From: JBHICC01 sp046759385 | Lineage (GTDB): Bacteria; Pseudomonadota; Gammaproteobacteria; Acidiferrobacterales; SPGG2 | NCBI GenBank assembly: GCA_046759385.1 | Contig: JBHICC010000012.1 | Coordinates: 1 to 64,000, forward strand | Direction of reading: 5' to 3' | Length of the DNA: 64,000 nt | In this document: one piece after another, positions 8,239 to 17,537 of the stretch | How the letters are laid out: each line of letters starts with the position of its first letter | Numbering within the stretch: the first letter of the stretch is position 1 | Made by a program: the position numbers and the translations under genes | Notes under the pieces: model-generated | Database searches by the model: none | Told to the model about the DNA's origin: nothing | What the model saw: the letters and a program-made list of their open reading frames with translations, nothing else

Positions 8239-9921
8239 TCAAGACAGTTCGGAGTTGCCTTTGAGCTTCTCTCGCAACTTATCACCCAACGATGAGGTTG
8301 CTGAGCTCGCCTTGCGTGCGTACTCTTGGACCGCTTCTGTCTCCTCAGCCAGATCTTTGGCTTTCACGGACAAGGAGATTTTGCGGTTCTTACGGTCGAT
8401 GGTCGTAATCTTCGCCTCAATGGCGGCGCCGTCCGCGAGTATAGAGCGCGCGTCTTCGACTCTGTCGCGCGAAAGCTCCGACGCGCGAAGATAACCTTCC
8501 ACGTCATCGGCCAGCGCAATGGTTGCACCTTTGGCTTCGACTCGGGTGACTGTCCCCTTCACGACGCTGCCCTTGCCATGTTGGGCGACAAAATTGGTGA
8601 ACGGGTCACCCTCCAACTGTTTGATACCCAAAGATATGCGTTCGCGCTCAGGGTCAACGGCTAGAATCACGGCTTCTAGGTCTTGACCTTTCTTATAGTC
8701 GCGCACCGCTTCTTCGCCTGCTCGACTCCACGACAGGTCGGATAGATGAATCAACCCATCGATACCACCGTCTAAACCGACGAACACCCCGAAATCCGTG
8801 ATGGATTTGATCGTACCCTTGATTCGGTCACCTTTATTATTGTTGGCGGCAAAGTCCTCCCAGGGATTGGCCTGACATTGCTTCATCCCCAACGATATGC
8901 GACGCCGCTCAGGATCGATGTCGAGAATCATCACCTCGACCTCATCGCCTACATGAGTCACCTTGCTCGGGTGGATGTTCTTGTTGGTCCAGTCCATTTC
9001 TGAGACGTGTACCAGACCCTCCACACCTTCTTCGATCTCGACGAAGGCGCCGTATTCCGTCAAGTTGGTCACGCGGCCAAACAGACGTGTCCCTTCTGGA
9101 TAGCGCCGCGGCAGATCAGACCAGGGATCCTCACCGAGCTGTTTCAACCCCAGGGACACCCGATTGCGCTCACGGTCATAACGCAGCACACGCGCCTCGA
9201 TCTCGTCACCGACGTTGACCACCTCCGATGGGTGTTTCACGCGTTTCCACGCGAGATCCGTAATATGCAAAAGCCCATCCACGCCGCCCAGATCGACGAA
9301 GGCACCATAGTCCGTGATGTTCTTCACTACCCCCTTCACAACCTGCCCTTCCTCGAGATTCGCTAACAGGGCATTGCGTTCAGCTGATATCTCGGTCTCG
9401 ACGACTGCACGGCGCGAGACCACGACGTTGTTCCTCCGGCGGTCGAGCTTTATGACTTTAAACTCGAGCTCCTTGCCTTCCAGGTAGCTCGGGTCGCGCA
9501 CGGGCCGAACATCGACGAGGGAACCGGGCAGAAAAGCTCGGATCGATTCGAGTGCGACTGTGAACCCACCTTTTACTTTCCCAGTTAATACTCCCTTGAC
9601 GATGGATTGGGATTCGTAAGCCGTCTCAAGATCTTCCCACGCCTTGATCCGGTTAGCTTTCTCACGCGAGAGTCGCGTCTCGCCAAAACCGTCTTCTACT
9701 TGCTCAACAACTACCTCGACCTTGTCACCGACATTTACGGTCAGCTGACCGTGCTCGTCTTTGAACTGGTTGGCCGGAATCACGCCTTCTGATTTAAGCC
9801 CCGCGTTGACGATGACAACGTCGTCGTCAACATGCACGACCTCACCGGTGACCAGGCCACCGGTCTGCATTTGCGTATTCCTTAAGCTCTCCTCGAATAA
9901 GTCCGCGAAACTCTCACTCAT
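8239..9921 (-). CDS. rpsA: 30S ribosomal protein S1
   Basis: Binds mRNA and helps place it on the 30S subunit. The 560 residues equal the E. coli length and contain six S1 (OB-fold) repeats, seen as recurring GAFVDLGGVDGLLH, GAFVEIEEGVEGLVH and GVFVGLDGGIDGLIH segments, each followed by VGDEIEARVL-type strands. I chose the ATG giving MSESFADLFEESL; upstream in-frame GTG (9933) and TTG (9927) exist, and the only AGGA sits 13 bases from the ATG. It is cotranscribed between cmk and ihfB as in relatives. Confidence 0.97.
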   Translation of the reverse strand: MSESFADLFEESLRNTQMQTGGLVTGEVVHVDDDVVIVNAGLKSEGVIPANQFKDEHGQLTVNVGDKVEVVVEQVEDGFGETRLSREKANRIKAWEDLETAYESQSIVKGVLTGKVKGGFTVALESIRAFLPGSLVDVRPVRDPSYLEGKELEFKVIKLDRRRNNVVVSRRAVVETEISAERNALLANLEEGQVVKGVVKNITDYGAFVDLGGVDGLLHITDLAWKRVKHPSEVVNVGDEIEARVLRYDRERNRVSLGLKQLGEDPWSDLPRRYPEGTRLFGRVTNLTEYGAFVEIEEGVEGLVHVSEMDWTNKNIHPSKVTHVGDEVEVMILDIDPERRRISLGMKQCQANPWEDFAANNNKGDRIKGTIKSITDFGVFVGLDGGIDGLIHLSDLSWSRAGEEAVRDYKKGQDLEAVILAVDPERERISLGIKQLEGDPFTNFVAQHGKGSVVKGTVTRVEAKGATIALADDVEGYLRASELSRDRVEDARSILADGAAIEAKITTIDRKNRKISLSVKAKDLAEETEAVQEYARKASSATSSLGDKLREKLKGNSELS

Positions 9922-10031
9922 ATTCAATAGCACTTCCTATCGCCTCGCCGGTGAGCGAGCGCTGATACTGATAACGACAGCTAAAGCTGGTTATAGAACT
10001 ACTCGCGATGGGTTGCAACGTAGCGACGGGG

Positions 10032-10721
10032 CTAATCTTCCAACCGGTCCCGGAGCAGGCGCAAAACCCGCTCTACCACCTCATCGATCGTCAAGATCGA
10101 GGTGTCGATGACACAGGCGTCGTCTGCGGGCTTGAGCGGCGATGCCTCGCGCTCGGCATCACGAGCGTCGCGCGCACGTACCTCTTCCGCGAGGCGCGCA
10201 AGACTAACATCGAATCCCTTGTCTTTCAACTGGTTATACCGTCGCTGGGCACGCGCTTCCGGGGTTGCAGTGAGGAACACCTTAAAGCGTGCATCGGGGA
10301 AGACCACCGTGCCCATATCGCGCCCGTCGGCCACCAGGCCAGGTGGTCGGCGTAGTGCATGTTGCTTGTCCAGCAGGGCCTGACGTACCGCGGGCAGAAC
10401 CGCGGCCTGGGACGCGAGTCGGCCGATCTCCTCGGTGCGGATCGCCTCGCTCACGTCAGCTCCATTGACGATGACCCGCGCCGTGGACTCGGGGCCAGGT
10501 TCGAACTGGATCGCCATGCGCTGGGCCAGGCGCGCCAGGCCGACTGGATCATCGGTCGCGATAGCCGCCTGACGAGCGACCAGGCCGACGGCTCGGTAGA
10601 GTGCGCCGCTATCCAGAAAATGCCAGCCCAGTGCCTGCGCTATGCGTTGCCCCACGGTACCCTTGCCAGACCCGCTGGGTCCATCCAACGCCAGCACCGG
10701 CGCCCCTAGGCTAGCCGCCAT
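10032..10721 (-). CDS. cmk: Cytidylate kinase
   Basis: Phosphorylates CMP and dCMP. The 229-residue form from the ATG at 10721 starts with MAASLGAPVLALD and the P-loop GPSGSGKGT (14-22), followed by LDSGALYRAVG, DGRDMGTVVFPDA and the LID segment RYNQLKDKG. It overlaps the aroA end by 11 bases, the expected coupling in an aroA-cmk-rpsA string. A longer in-frame start at 10775 lies deep inside aroA and is less likely. Confidence 0.96.
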   Translation of the reverse strand: MAASLGAPVLALDGPSGSGKGTVGQRIAQALGWHFLDSGALYRAVGLVARQAAIATDDPVGLARLAQRMAIQFEPGPESTARVIVNGADVSEAIRTEEIGRLASQAAVLPAVRQALLDKQHALRRPPGLVADGRDMGTVVFPDARFKVFLTATPEARAQRRYNQLKDKGFDVSLARLAEEVRARDARDAEREASPLKPADDACVIDTSILTIDEVVERVLRLLRDRLED

Positions 10722-12042
10722 CACCGTCCCGGACAACCTCGATGGCCACACCCGCTTCGCGTGCCAGACCGACAAAACCCGGAAACGATGTTTCTACGTT
10801 TGCACAGTCGCGTACGGTCACGGCGCTACCGGCGCGCAGGCCCGCAATGGCAAACGCCATCGCCGCGCGATGATCACCGTGACTGTCGACCTCGCCCCCT
10901 GTAAGCGCGCCACCGCGAATGACGATGCCATCAGTCGTGTCGCGGGCATCGACCCCCAGCCGGCGCAGCCCTTGCGCCATCACTGCTATACGATCGCTCT
11001 CCTTTATGCGCAGCTCCGCGGCACCGCGCAATACGGTTTCACCCTCGGCGCAGGCCGCGGCTACAAACAAGATCGGAAACTCGTCGATAGATAACGACAC
11101 CGCATCCTCTGCAATCGTGATACCTCGCAGGCGGCCACCCGTGACGCGGAGGTCGCCCCGAGGTTCACCGTCGATCTCGCGATGGTTGGTCACATCGATC
11201 TGTGCTCCCATCTGACCCAGCAATGTGAGTGCACCTGTGCGAGTGGGATTCACGCCCACGTTCTCCAGTATCAGATCGGAGCCTGGCGTCATGGCCGCGG
11301 CGACGACAAAAAAAGCTGCCGACGAAAGATCTGCGGGAATTGCGAACTCAGTCGCCTTGAGCCGTCCGCCACCTTGTAAATTTACCGCGGTATTCTTGCG
11401 ATTGACTGCATAACCAAAGGCACTAAGCATACGCTCGGTATGATCGCGTGTTGGCGCCGGCTCCGCCACGGACGTGGTACCGGTGGCATACAGACCCGCG
11501 AGCAGCAGCGCTGATTTCACCTGCGCGCTGGCGATAGGCATCTCATAGTTGATCGCGTGCAGGCGGCGCCCGCCGACAATCCGCAGCGGCGGACGACCTC
11601 CTTCAGCCAAGGTGATCTCGGCCCCCATCTGTTGGAGCGGTGTCGTCACGCGCGCCATTGGACGTCGTCGCAACGAGGCGTCCCCAGTGAGCTCGCTGTC
11701 AAAGCGCTGGGCTGCCAAGACACCAGCAAGCAGGCGCATGGCCGTACCGGAGTTGCCCATATCCAAAGGTCTCGACGGGGCCTTCAACCCGCGCAATCCG
11801 GTCCCGTTGATAGTCAGCTGCCCGGCTTGCGCACGGGTGAACGTGACGCCCATGTCGCGAAAAGCGGCAATGGTGGCAAGCACATCGGTCGCCTCAAGTA
11901 ATCCGTTGAGGTGGGTAGTGCCTTCGGCAAGCGCGCCCAGAATAACGGCTCGATGGGAGATGGACTTATCACCCGGCACCCGTACGCGGCCGCGCAATGT
12001 GCCCCCGGGCTCGATTCGGTAATCAACGGACATACGATTCAT
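10711..12042 (-). CDS. aroA: 3-phosphoshikimate 1-carboxyvinyltransferase (EPSP synthase)
   Basis: Joins shikimate-3-phosphate and PEP in the shikimate pathway. The 443 residues show PGDKSISHRAVILGALA near the start (substrate Lys/Ser), MGNSGTAMRLLAG (about 96-108), RRRPMAR, SAQVKSALLLAGL and the late ELRIKESDRI and SHGDHRAAMA blocks. The RPMxR and SAQxK motifs are those used to define the class II enzymes, which as a family tend to bind glyphosate weakly; that is family knowledge, not measured here. It follows tyrA across a 111-base gap containing 7-mer repeats. Confidence 0.97.
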   Translation of the reverse strand: MNRMSVDYRIEPGGTLRGRVRVPGDKSISHRAVILGALAEGTTHLNGLLEATDVLATIAAFRDMGVTFTRAQAGQLTINGTGLRGLKAPSRPLDMGNSGTAMRLLAGVLAAQRFDSELTGDASLRRRPMARVTTPLQQMGAEITLAEGGRPPLRIVGGRRLHAINYEMPIASAQVKSALLLAGLYATGTTSVAEPAPTRDHTERMLSAFGYAVNRKNTAVNLQGGGRLKATEFAIPADLSSAAFFVVAAAMTPGSDLILENVGVNPTRTGALTLLGQMGAQIDVTNHREIDGEPRGDLRVTGGRLRGITIAEDAVSLSIDEFPILFVAAACAEGETVLRGAAELRIKESDRIAVMAQGLRRLGVDARDTTDGIVIRGGALTGGEVDSHGDHRAAMAFAIAGLRAGSAVTVRDCANVETSFPGFVGLAREAGVAIEVVRDGDGG

Positions 12043-12060
12043 GAAGTGCCAATCGTGACG

Positions 12061-12170
12061 TTAGGACTTAAGACTGAGATCCTAGGACTTGGGTCTAACA
12101 TCGAGCAAGGTCATCTCTTAGGCCTGAGTCCTGAGTTTGTCACCGGTCACGAATCACGGCTTACCGTTAA
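12061..12170. repeat. Heptamer-periodic intergenic repeat, copy C (includes the tyrA stop)
   Basis: The block TTAGGAC, TTAAGAC, TGAGATC, CTAGGAC, TTGGGTC (12061-12095) is followed at 12123 by CCTGAGT, CCTGAGT, TTGTCAC, CGGTCAC, GAATCAC. The two blocks are rough inverted copies and could pair. The tyrA stop (12154-12156) and last codons lie inside the second block. Confidence 0.6.
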
Positions 12171-13032
12171 TATAGGTATCGCGGGCGCGTTTAGCGCGGC
12201 TGAACGTTTCCAGAATCCAGTCGGCATCGCCTCTGGCGATCGCATCCATGAACGCATCCAGGTTATCTCGGTACTCACGCATAACTTCCACGATGGCATC
12301 GGCATTCGCCACACAGATATCGCGCCACATAACTGGGTCGCTAGAAGCAATGCGTGTAAAGTCACGAAAGCCGCCAGCGGCCAAGTCAAAGGTTGCCTGG
12401 TGATCGTCTCGCCGCACAAGCACATCGACGAGTGCGTACGCCAGCATATGGGGTAGGTGGCTACAGGCAGCCAGCACGTTGTCGTGCTGTTCTATCGGCA
12501 TCGTGATGACGTGCGCGCCCGTGGCTTGCCACATAGTACGCGTGCGCGCGAGCGCGGCTGGGTCAGTGTCCTCGTCTGGCGTCAGGATCACGTGATGGTT
12601 TTCGAACAAATCGGCCATCGATGCACCGACACCGGAATGTTCCTTCCCTGCGATCGGATGGCCGGGCACAAAGGCTGGGTAGCGCACACCCAGGGTCTCG
12701 CGCGCTACTTCCACGACAGCCTGTTTTACGCTGCCCACATCAGTAATGACGGCGCCATCCGCCACTGACTGCGAAAGCTCGGCGAAGATTTGACCCATAC
12801 TGCCAACCGGCGTGGCGACGACAACTATATCGGCATCACGTACTGCTTCCGGAATCGATACCTCCGCTCGGTCGACGACGCCCAGGTCCACCGCTTTCTG
12901 CAGGTTGCCGAGACTGCGACCGAACGCGACAACTTCGTTCACATGTCCTGCCGCTCGTAACGCACGAGCGAGCGACCCGCCGATTAAACCAACGCCGATG
13001 ATAGCGAGCCGCTGGATCATTGGTGTCGACAT
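12154..13032 (-). CDS. tyrA: Prephenate (or arogenate) dehydrogenase
   Basis: NAD(P)-dependent oxidative decarboxylation toward tyrosine. The 292 residues open with the Rossmann motif GVGLIGGSLA (13-22), then VVVATPVGSM, TDVGSVKQ and the PGHPIAGKEHSGV signature with the substrate His, and HLPHMLAYALVDVL later. It is a stand-alone enzyme; in many pseudomonads it is fused to aroA. hisC lies 2 bases upstream, so they are cotranscribed. The C-terminal end runs into a heptamer-repeat block that supplies the stop codon. Cofactor and substrate preference cannot be judged by eye. Confidence 0.94.
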   Translation of the reverse strand: MSTPMIQRLAIIGVGLIGGSLARALRAAGHVNEVVAFGRSLGNLQKAVDLGVVDRAEVSIPEAVRDADIVVVATPVGSMGQIFAELSQSVADGAVITDVGSVKQAVVEVARETLGVRYPAFVPGHPIAGKEHSGVGASMADLFENHHVILTPDEDTDPAALARTRTMWQATGAHVITMPIEQHDNVLAACSHLPHMLAYALVDVLVRRDDHQATFDLAAGGFRDFTRIASSDPVMWRDICVANADAIVEVMREYRDNLDAFMDAIARGDADWILETFSRAKRARDTYINGKP

Positions 13033-13034
13033 TC

Positions 13035-14138
13035 TCAGCGGCCTAGCACTTTCCCGAGCGCCTCAAGCAAGCGTACATTCTCTTCCGCGGTGCCAACGGT
13101 TATACGAAGATGGTCAGGCATCCCGTAGTTCGCCACTGGGCGCACGATCATCCCTTCGTGTAACAACGCCTTATAGATATCCGCACCTGACTGATTCACA
13201 TCGACGCAGACAAAATTCGCCACCGACGGAATATAAGACAAACCTAGCTGCATTAAGCCAGCCGCCAATTGGCGCATACCCTCCTGGTTCGTTGCCACAC
13301 TGTGCGTGACATGCGCGAGGTCTCCTAGCGCCGCTTCCGCAGCGGCAAGCGCCAAGCTATTCACATTAAAGGGCTCACGTACGCGATTGAGGATCTCAGC
13401 AACTTCAGGCACCGATACGCCATAACCCACACGCAATCCGGCCAGCCCGTGAACTTTCGAAAACGTGCGTGTAACGATGAGGTTCGGGTGGCGCGTAATC
13501 CAGGGGATCGTGTCCGGATACTCGGGCTCAGTGACATACTCGAAATAGGCTTCATCGACAACCACAAAAACGTGCGCCGGCACACGTTTCAAGAATGTTT
13601 CAAGTGCGGCAGCATCGACCCAGGTCCCGGTGGGATTGTTCGGATTAGCGACAAACACGACACGCGTCTTTTCATTGACAGCCTCTATCATCGTCTCGAG
13701 AGCGTGTCCCCACTTGTGCGCCGGCGTCACGACCGCAGCCGCGCCTACAGCTTGGGTTACCAGAGGATAGACCGCGAACGCGTGCTCGGAGAACACAACC
13801 TCGTTCTCCGGTAGCACAAAGGCACGGGCGATCAGTTCTAAGACTTCATTTGAACCGTTTCCGAGAGTGATTTGCGCCGGTGCAACGGACAGTTTTGCAG
13901 CCAGCGCTGCTTTCAGTCGAGAACCGCTGCCGTCGGGATAGCGCCCGAGGTCCGGGAGCCGTTCCCGGATCACTTTGAGTGCTTTCGGGCCCGGTCCTAG
14001 CGGATTTTCGTTCGAGGCGAGCTTGATGGTATCTGTGATACCGAGTTCGCGTTCGAGCTCTTCGTTTGGTTTACCCGGTTGATACGGTTTGAGTCCGCGT
14101 ACCCCCGGGACCGCAAGCGCAAGCGGGTCGAGGGCCAT
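13035..14138 (-). CDS. hisC: Histidinol-phosphate / aromatic aminotransferase
   Basis: A fold-type I PLP aminotransferase of 367 residues. Seen: LASNENPLGPG near residue 37, GNGSNEVLELIARAF, the ANPNNPTGTW motif, VVDEAYFEY with the PLP-binding Asp, and the Schiff-base Lys in TRTFSKVHGLAGLRVGYG. It lies between pheA (4 bases) and tyrA (2 bases), the hisC2 position in Pseudomonas-type genomes, so it may transaminate phenylpyruvate or hydroxyphenylpyruvate as well as histidinol phosphate. No other his gene is in the window. Confidence 0.93.
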   Translation of the reverse strand: MALDPLALAVPGVRGLKPYQPGKPNEELERELGITDTIKLASNENPLGPGPKALKVIRERLPDLGRYPDGSGSRLKAALAAKLSVAPAQITLGNGSNEVLELIARAFVLPENEVVFSEHAFAVYPLVTQAVGAAAVVTPAHKWGHALETMIEAVNEKTRVVFVANPNNPTGTWVDAAALETFLKRVPAHVFVVVDEAYFEYVTEPEYPDTIPWITRHPNLIVTRTFSKVHGLAGLRVGYGVSVPEVAEILNRVREPFNVNSLALAAAEAALGDLAHVTHSVATNQEGMRQLAAGLMQLGLSYIPSVANFVCVDVNQSGADIYKALLHEGMIVRPVANYGMPDHLRITVGTAEENVRLLEALGKVLGR

Positions 14139-14142
14139 AGCG

Positions 14143-15225
14143 CTACACCACTGCCTTGGGATACGACCCCAGGCATTTGCAGAGAGCGGCTTCGCGCTGT
14201 AGTTCTGCCAAAGCCTGCTGAACTTTCTTATCCTGTAAGTGACCGTCGATATCGACGAAGAATACGTACTCCCATGCGGTCTGGCGCGAAGGTCGAGATT
14301 CGATCCGCGTCATATTAATCCCGAGTTGTGAAAATGGCGCAAGCAAAGCATGCAACGCACCCGGTTTGTTCTTGCCGGATAACAGCAAGCTCGTCTTGTC
14401 GTCACCGCTGGGCTTGGTGTCCAGCTTGCCGATAACGAGGAAGCGCGTCGTGTTGTCGGGATCATCCTCGATATTGCTGGCCAAAACGTCAAGTTGATAG
14501 ATCTGCCCCGCTGAATCGCCCGCAATCGCTACCGACGTCGAATCTTCGCTGACAAGGCGTGCTGCCTCGGCATTGCTGCTCACCGTCACCCGGTCCACAT
14601 TGGGCAGATTCGCATCCAGCCACTCGCGGCACTGCGCAAGCGATTGCTGGTGGGACATTACCCGTTTGGCCTGTTTGGGGTCAGCGACTTTACCAAGCAG
14701 ATGATGGTGGACTCGCAGCGTTACCTCGCCGCAGATCTTAAGCGGCGAACTCATGAACATATCCAGAGTGTGAGTGACTACGCCTTCAGTAGAATTCTCG
14801 ACAGGCACGACACCGAAGTGAGCGTTATCGGATTCGACCTCGCGGAAAACCTCATCGATTGTGCGCAGCGCCAGTGTTTCGACAGAATGGCCGAAGTGCT
14901 TTAAAGCCGCCTCCTGCGTAAAGGTACCCTCCGGACCCAGGAATGCGATTCTGGTCAGCGCTTCAAGCGCGAGGCACGCAGACATGAGCTCGCGGAATAG
15001 GCGTACAACCTCCTCGTCAGAAAGCGGTCCCTTGTTGCGCGTAATGACCCGGCGCAGCACTTGGGCCTCGCGCTCGGGACTATAGAAGTTCTTGGCGCCA
15101 GCGCGCTCCTTGCTTTTGGCGGCCTTCTGTGCGCAACGCGCGCGCTCGCTAATCAGATCCTGGATCTCCATGTCCAGCGTGTCGATCCGTTCACGTAACT
15201 CGCGCAGTCGATTGTCCTCACTCAC
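14143..15225 (-). CDS. pheA: Bifunctional chorismate mutase / prephenate dehydratase
   Basis: P-protein that turns chorismate into phenylpyruvate for phenylalanine. The 360 residues comprise an AroQ chorismate mutase (about 1-90, LRELRERIDTLDMEIQDLI), a prephenate dehydratase domain beginning RIAFLGPEGTFTQEAALKHF with the NSTEGVVTHTLD catalytic motif, and a C-terminal ACT domain with GALHALLAPF and ESRPSRQTAWEY, the phenylalanine-binding motifs. Feedback inhibition by phenylalanine is therefore expected. It lies between serA and hisC in one operon. Confidence 0.97.
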   Translation of the reverse strand: MSEDNRLRELRERIDTLDMEIQDLISERARCAQKAAKSKERAGAKNFYSPEREAQVLRRVITRNKGPLSDEEVVRLFRELMSACLALEALTRIAFLGPEGTFTQEAALKHFGHSVETLALRTIDEVFREVESDNAHFGVVPVENSTEGVVTHTLDMFMSSPLKICGEVTLRVHHHLLGKVADPKQAKRVMSHQQSLAQCREWLDANLPNVDRVTVSSNAEAARLVSEDSTSVAIAGDSAGQIYQLDVLASNIEDDPDNTTRFLVIGKLDTKPSGDDKTSLLLSGKNKPGALHALLAPFSQLGINMTRIESRPSRQTAWEYVFFVDIDGHLQDKKVQQALAELQREAALCKCLGSYPKAVV

Positions 15226-15245
15226 AACTATTTGCCTTCTTCGGA

Positions 15246-16427
15246 TCAGGCTCGATGTGGCGCGTCTAGCACGCGCGCCATCATAACGCCCTTGATACTT
15301 GCTACCTTCTGCTTGATCTCCTCCGGTACCGGGCTATCGAGATCAACGACCGTATACGCCAGCTCATCCTTCGACATGTTGACCATGTCATGGATATTCA
15401 GACCGGCCTCACCCATCGCGGAAGAGATATGCCCGAGCATATTGGGAACATTGGCGTTAGCGACCACCATACGGTAGTCGGAACCGCGCGGCACCACAAC
15501 CTCGGGGAAGTTGACAGCGTTGCGAACATCCCCGTCCTCCAGAAAGCCCCGAATCTGATCAGCAACCATTACAGCACAATTCTCCTCTGCCTCTTTTGTA
15601 GAGGCGCCCAAATGGGGCAGTGCGATGACGCGCTCGTGATCCTTTAGCATCCGACTCGGAAAGTCGCACACGTAGGCGTACACACGACCTGATCTCAGTC
15701 CATCGCATACCGCTTCTTGGTTAACGATGCCCTCGCGCGCGAAGTTCAAGATCGTTATACCTTCCTTCATTTGCTGGACCCGCTCCGCATTGATCATGTT
15801 TCGCGTCGACTCCAGCAGCGGCACGTGAAAGGTAATAAAATCTACGCTGCGTAGCAGCTGTTCGAGGTGAGCTGCCTTCTGCACTTCAGCCGAAAGTTGC
15901 CATGCGCCTTCAACGGTCAGCTCCGGATCGAAGCCGATAACTTTCATTCCCAGCGCAACGCCGATATTGGCCACGTTGCGTCCGACATAGCCTAGACCGA
16001 CAACACCGAGGGTTCGCCCAGGTAGCTCATACCCCGAAAACTGCTTCTTAGAAGACTCAACCGCGTGATGAATCTCCCCATCACTGCCTTCGAGCTCGCG
16101 CGCAAACGCCCACGCCTGACAGATGTTGCGGCTAGCCAAGAACAACCCAGCGACGACTAGTTCCTTGACAGCATTCGCGTTCGCACCCGGAGTATTAAAA
16201 ACCGGTATTCCTAGGCGACTCAAACGGTCGAGCGGAATGTTGTTAACGCCAACACCGGCGCGTCCTACTGCCTTGAGACTCTTAGGTATGTCCATCTCGT
16301 GCATGTTGTACGAACGTAAGAGAATCGCGTCGGGCTTGTCGATGTCCGTGCCAACACGGTAGTGGTCAACCGGCAATCGTTCCAATCCCTTCGGAGAGAT
16401 GTTGTTTAAAGTCAATACGTGGTACAC
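15246..16427 (-). CDS. serA: D-3-phosphoglycerate dehydrogenase
   Basis: First step of serine synthesis from 3-phosphoglycerate. The 393 residues carry the substrate domain (RAGVGVNNIPLDRLS, NTPGANANAVKELV), the NAD-binding GLGYVGRNVA motif, the FHVPLLESTRNMI signature, the catalytic His in ALPHLGASTKEAEENCA, and a short C-terminal ACT domain (NMLGHISSAMGEAGLNI...). It is 2 bases from serC and 20 from pheA. serA within the gyrA-serC-pheA string puts the first two serine steps side by side; in E. coli serA is far from serC. Confidence 0.95.
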   Translation of the reverse strand: MYHVLTLNNISPKGLERLPVDHYRVGTDIDKPDAILLRSYNMHEMDIPKSLKAVGRAGVGVNNIPLDRLSRLGIPVFNTPGANANAVKELVVAGLFLASRNICQAWAFARELEGSDGEIHHAVESSKKQFSGYELPGRTLGVVGLGYVGRNVANIGVALGMKVIGFDPELTVEGAWQLSAEVQKAAHLEQLLRSVDFITFHVPLLESTRNMINAERVQQMKEGITILNFAREGIVNQEAVCDGLRSGRVYAYVCDFPSRMLKDHERVIALPHLGASTKEAEENCAVMVADQIRGFLEDGDVRNAVNFPEVVVPRGSDYRMVVANANVPNMLGHISSAMGEAGLNIHDMVNMSKDELAYTVVDLDSPVPEEIKQKVASIKGVMMARVLDAPHRA

Positions 16428-16429
16428 GG

Positions 16430-17515
16430 CTAACCTTTCTTCTCGCAGAACTGCTGCATGAACTGTACTAAGGTGTCCACCCCCTCCTCCGGCATTGCAT
16501 TGTAGATGCTTGCACGCATGCCACCCACGGACCGGTGGCCCTTAAGCTGCGCGAGCCCAGCTGCTCGGGCTTGTTCCAGAAACATGCTGTCCAACGCGCT
16601 ATCGGCCAACGTGAATGGAATGTTTAACCAAGAGCGGCACGCGGGGTCTACCGGATTCCGGTAAAAGCCGCCCGACGCATCGATGCAGCGATAAACTTTC
16701 TCCGCTTTGCGCCCGTTGGTCTGCGCCATAGCCGCCAACCCGCCTTGACCTTCAAGCCATTCCAAGACTAGACCGGCAACGTACCAGGCGAAGGTCGATG
16801 GGGTATTGAACATCGAGCCGCTTTCTGCTTGCAGCCTGTAGTTGAACACGCTGGGCGTGTCATTGCGCGCGCGGTCCAACAAATCCTCTCGCACGATCAC
16901 CACGGTAAGTCCCGCCGGACCGATGTTCTTCTGCGCACAGGCATAGATGACACCGAAGCGGCTCACGTCGATCGGACGGGATAGTAGGGTAGATGACATG
17001 TCAACGGCTAACGGCACTTCGCCCGTGTCGGGAATCCAGTGAAATTCGACCCCGTTAATCGTCTCATTGGGGGTGTAATGCACATACGCCGCATCTCGGC
17101 TTAGCGCCCATTCGGATTGCGGCGGCACCGTCGTAAAGTTACTGCTCTCACCGCTGGCCGCGACATTGACCGCGCAGTAACGTCCCGCTTCATCAATCGC
17201 GCGCCTTGACCAATGTCCGGTCTCGACGTAGTCCGCCTTGTTGTGCCTGCCCAACAAGTTCATCGGCACCATAGCAAACTGTGCCTGCGCCCCGCCTTGC
17301 AGGAATAGCACCTTGTAGTGAGAAGGAATAGCCAGAAGGTCGCGCAGATCCGCTTCGGTCTTTTCGGCGATGGAGGTGAAGCCTTTATCGCGATGGCTCA
17401 TCTCCATGACCGAAATGCCGGCACCGCGCAGGTCGGTGAGCTCGTTTCTTACCTGCTCCAACACACCTTCTGGGAGCGTGGCCGGCCCTGCCCCGAAGTT
17501 GAACACCCTGGTCAT
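16430..17515 (-). CDS. serC: Phosphoserine aminotransferase
   Basis: Transaminates 3-phosphohydroxypyruvate in serine synthesis and the analogous step in pyridoxal phosphate synthesis. The 361 residues begin RVFNFGAGPATLPEGVLEQ, contain FLQGGAQAQFAMVPMNLL, HYTPNETINGVEF, VDMSSTLLSRPID and the PLP Lys in CAQKNIGPAGLTVVIV, and end with GHRSVGGMRASIYNAMP, all SerC hallmarks. It follows gyrA by 22 bases and precedes serA by 2, so it is read in the same operon. Confidence 0.97.
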   Translation of the reverse strand: MTRVFNFGAGPATLPEGVLEQVRNELTDLRGAGISVMEMSHRDKGFTSIAEKTEADLRDLLAIPSHYKVLFLQGGAQAQFAMVPMNLLGRHNKADYVETGHWSRRAIDEAGRYCAVNVAASGESSNFTTVPPQSEWALSRDAAYVHYTPNETINGVEFHWIPDTGEVPLAVDMSSTLLSRPIDVSRFGVIYACAQKNIGPAGLTVVIVREDLLDRARNDTPSVFNYRLQAESGSMFNTPSTFAWYVAGLVLEWLEGQGGLAAMAQTNGRKAEKVYRCIDASGGFYRNPVDPACRSWLNIPFTLADSALDSMFLEQARAAGLAQLKGHRSVGGMRASIYNAMPEEGVDTLVQFMQQFCEKKG

Positions 17516-17537
17516 GCACGGTACCTCTCGTTCCTTG

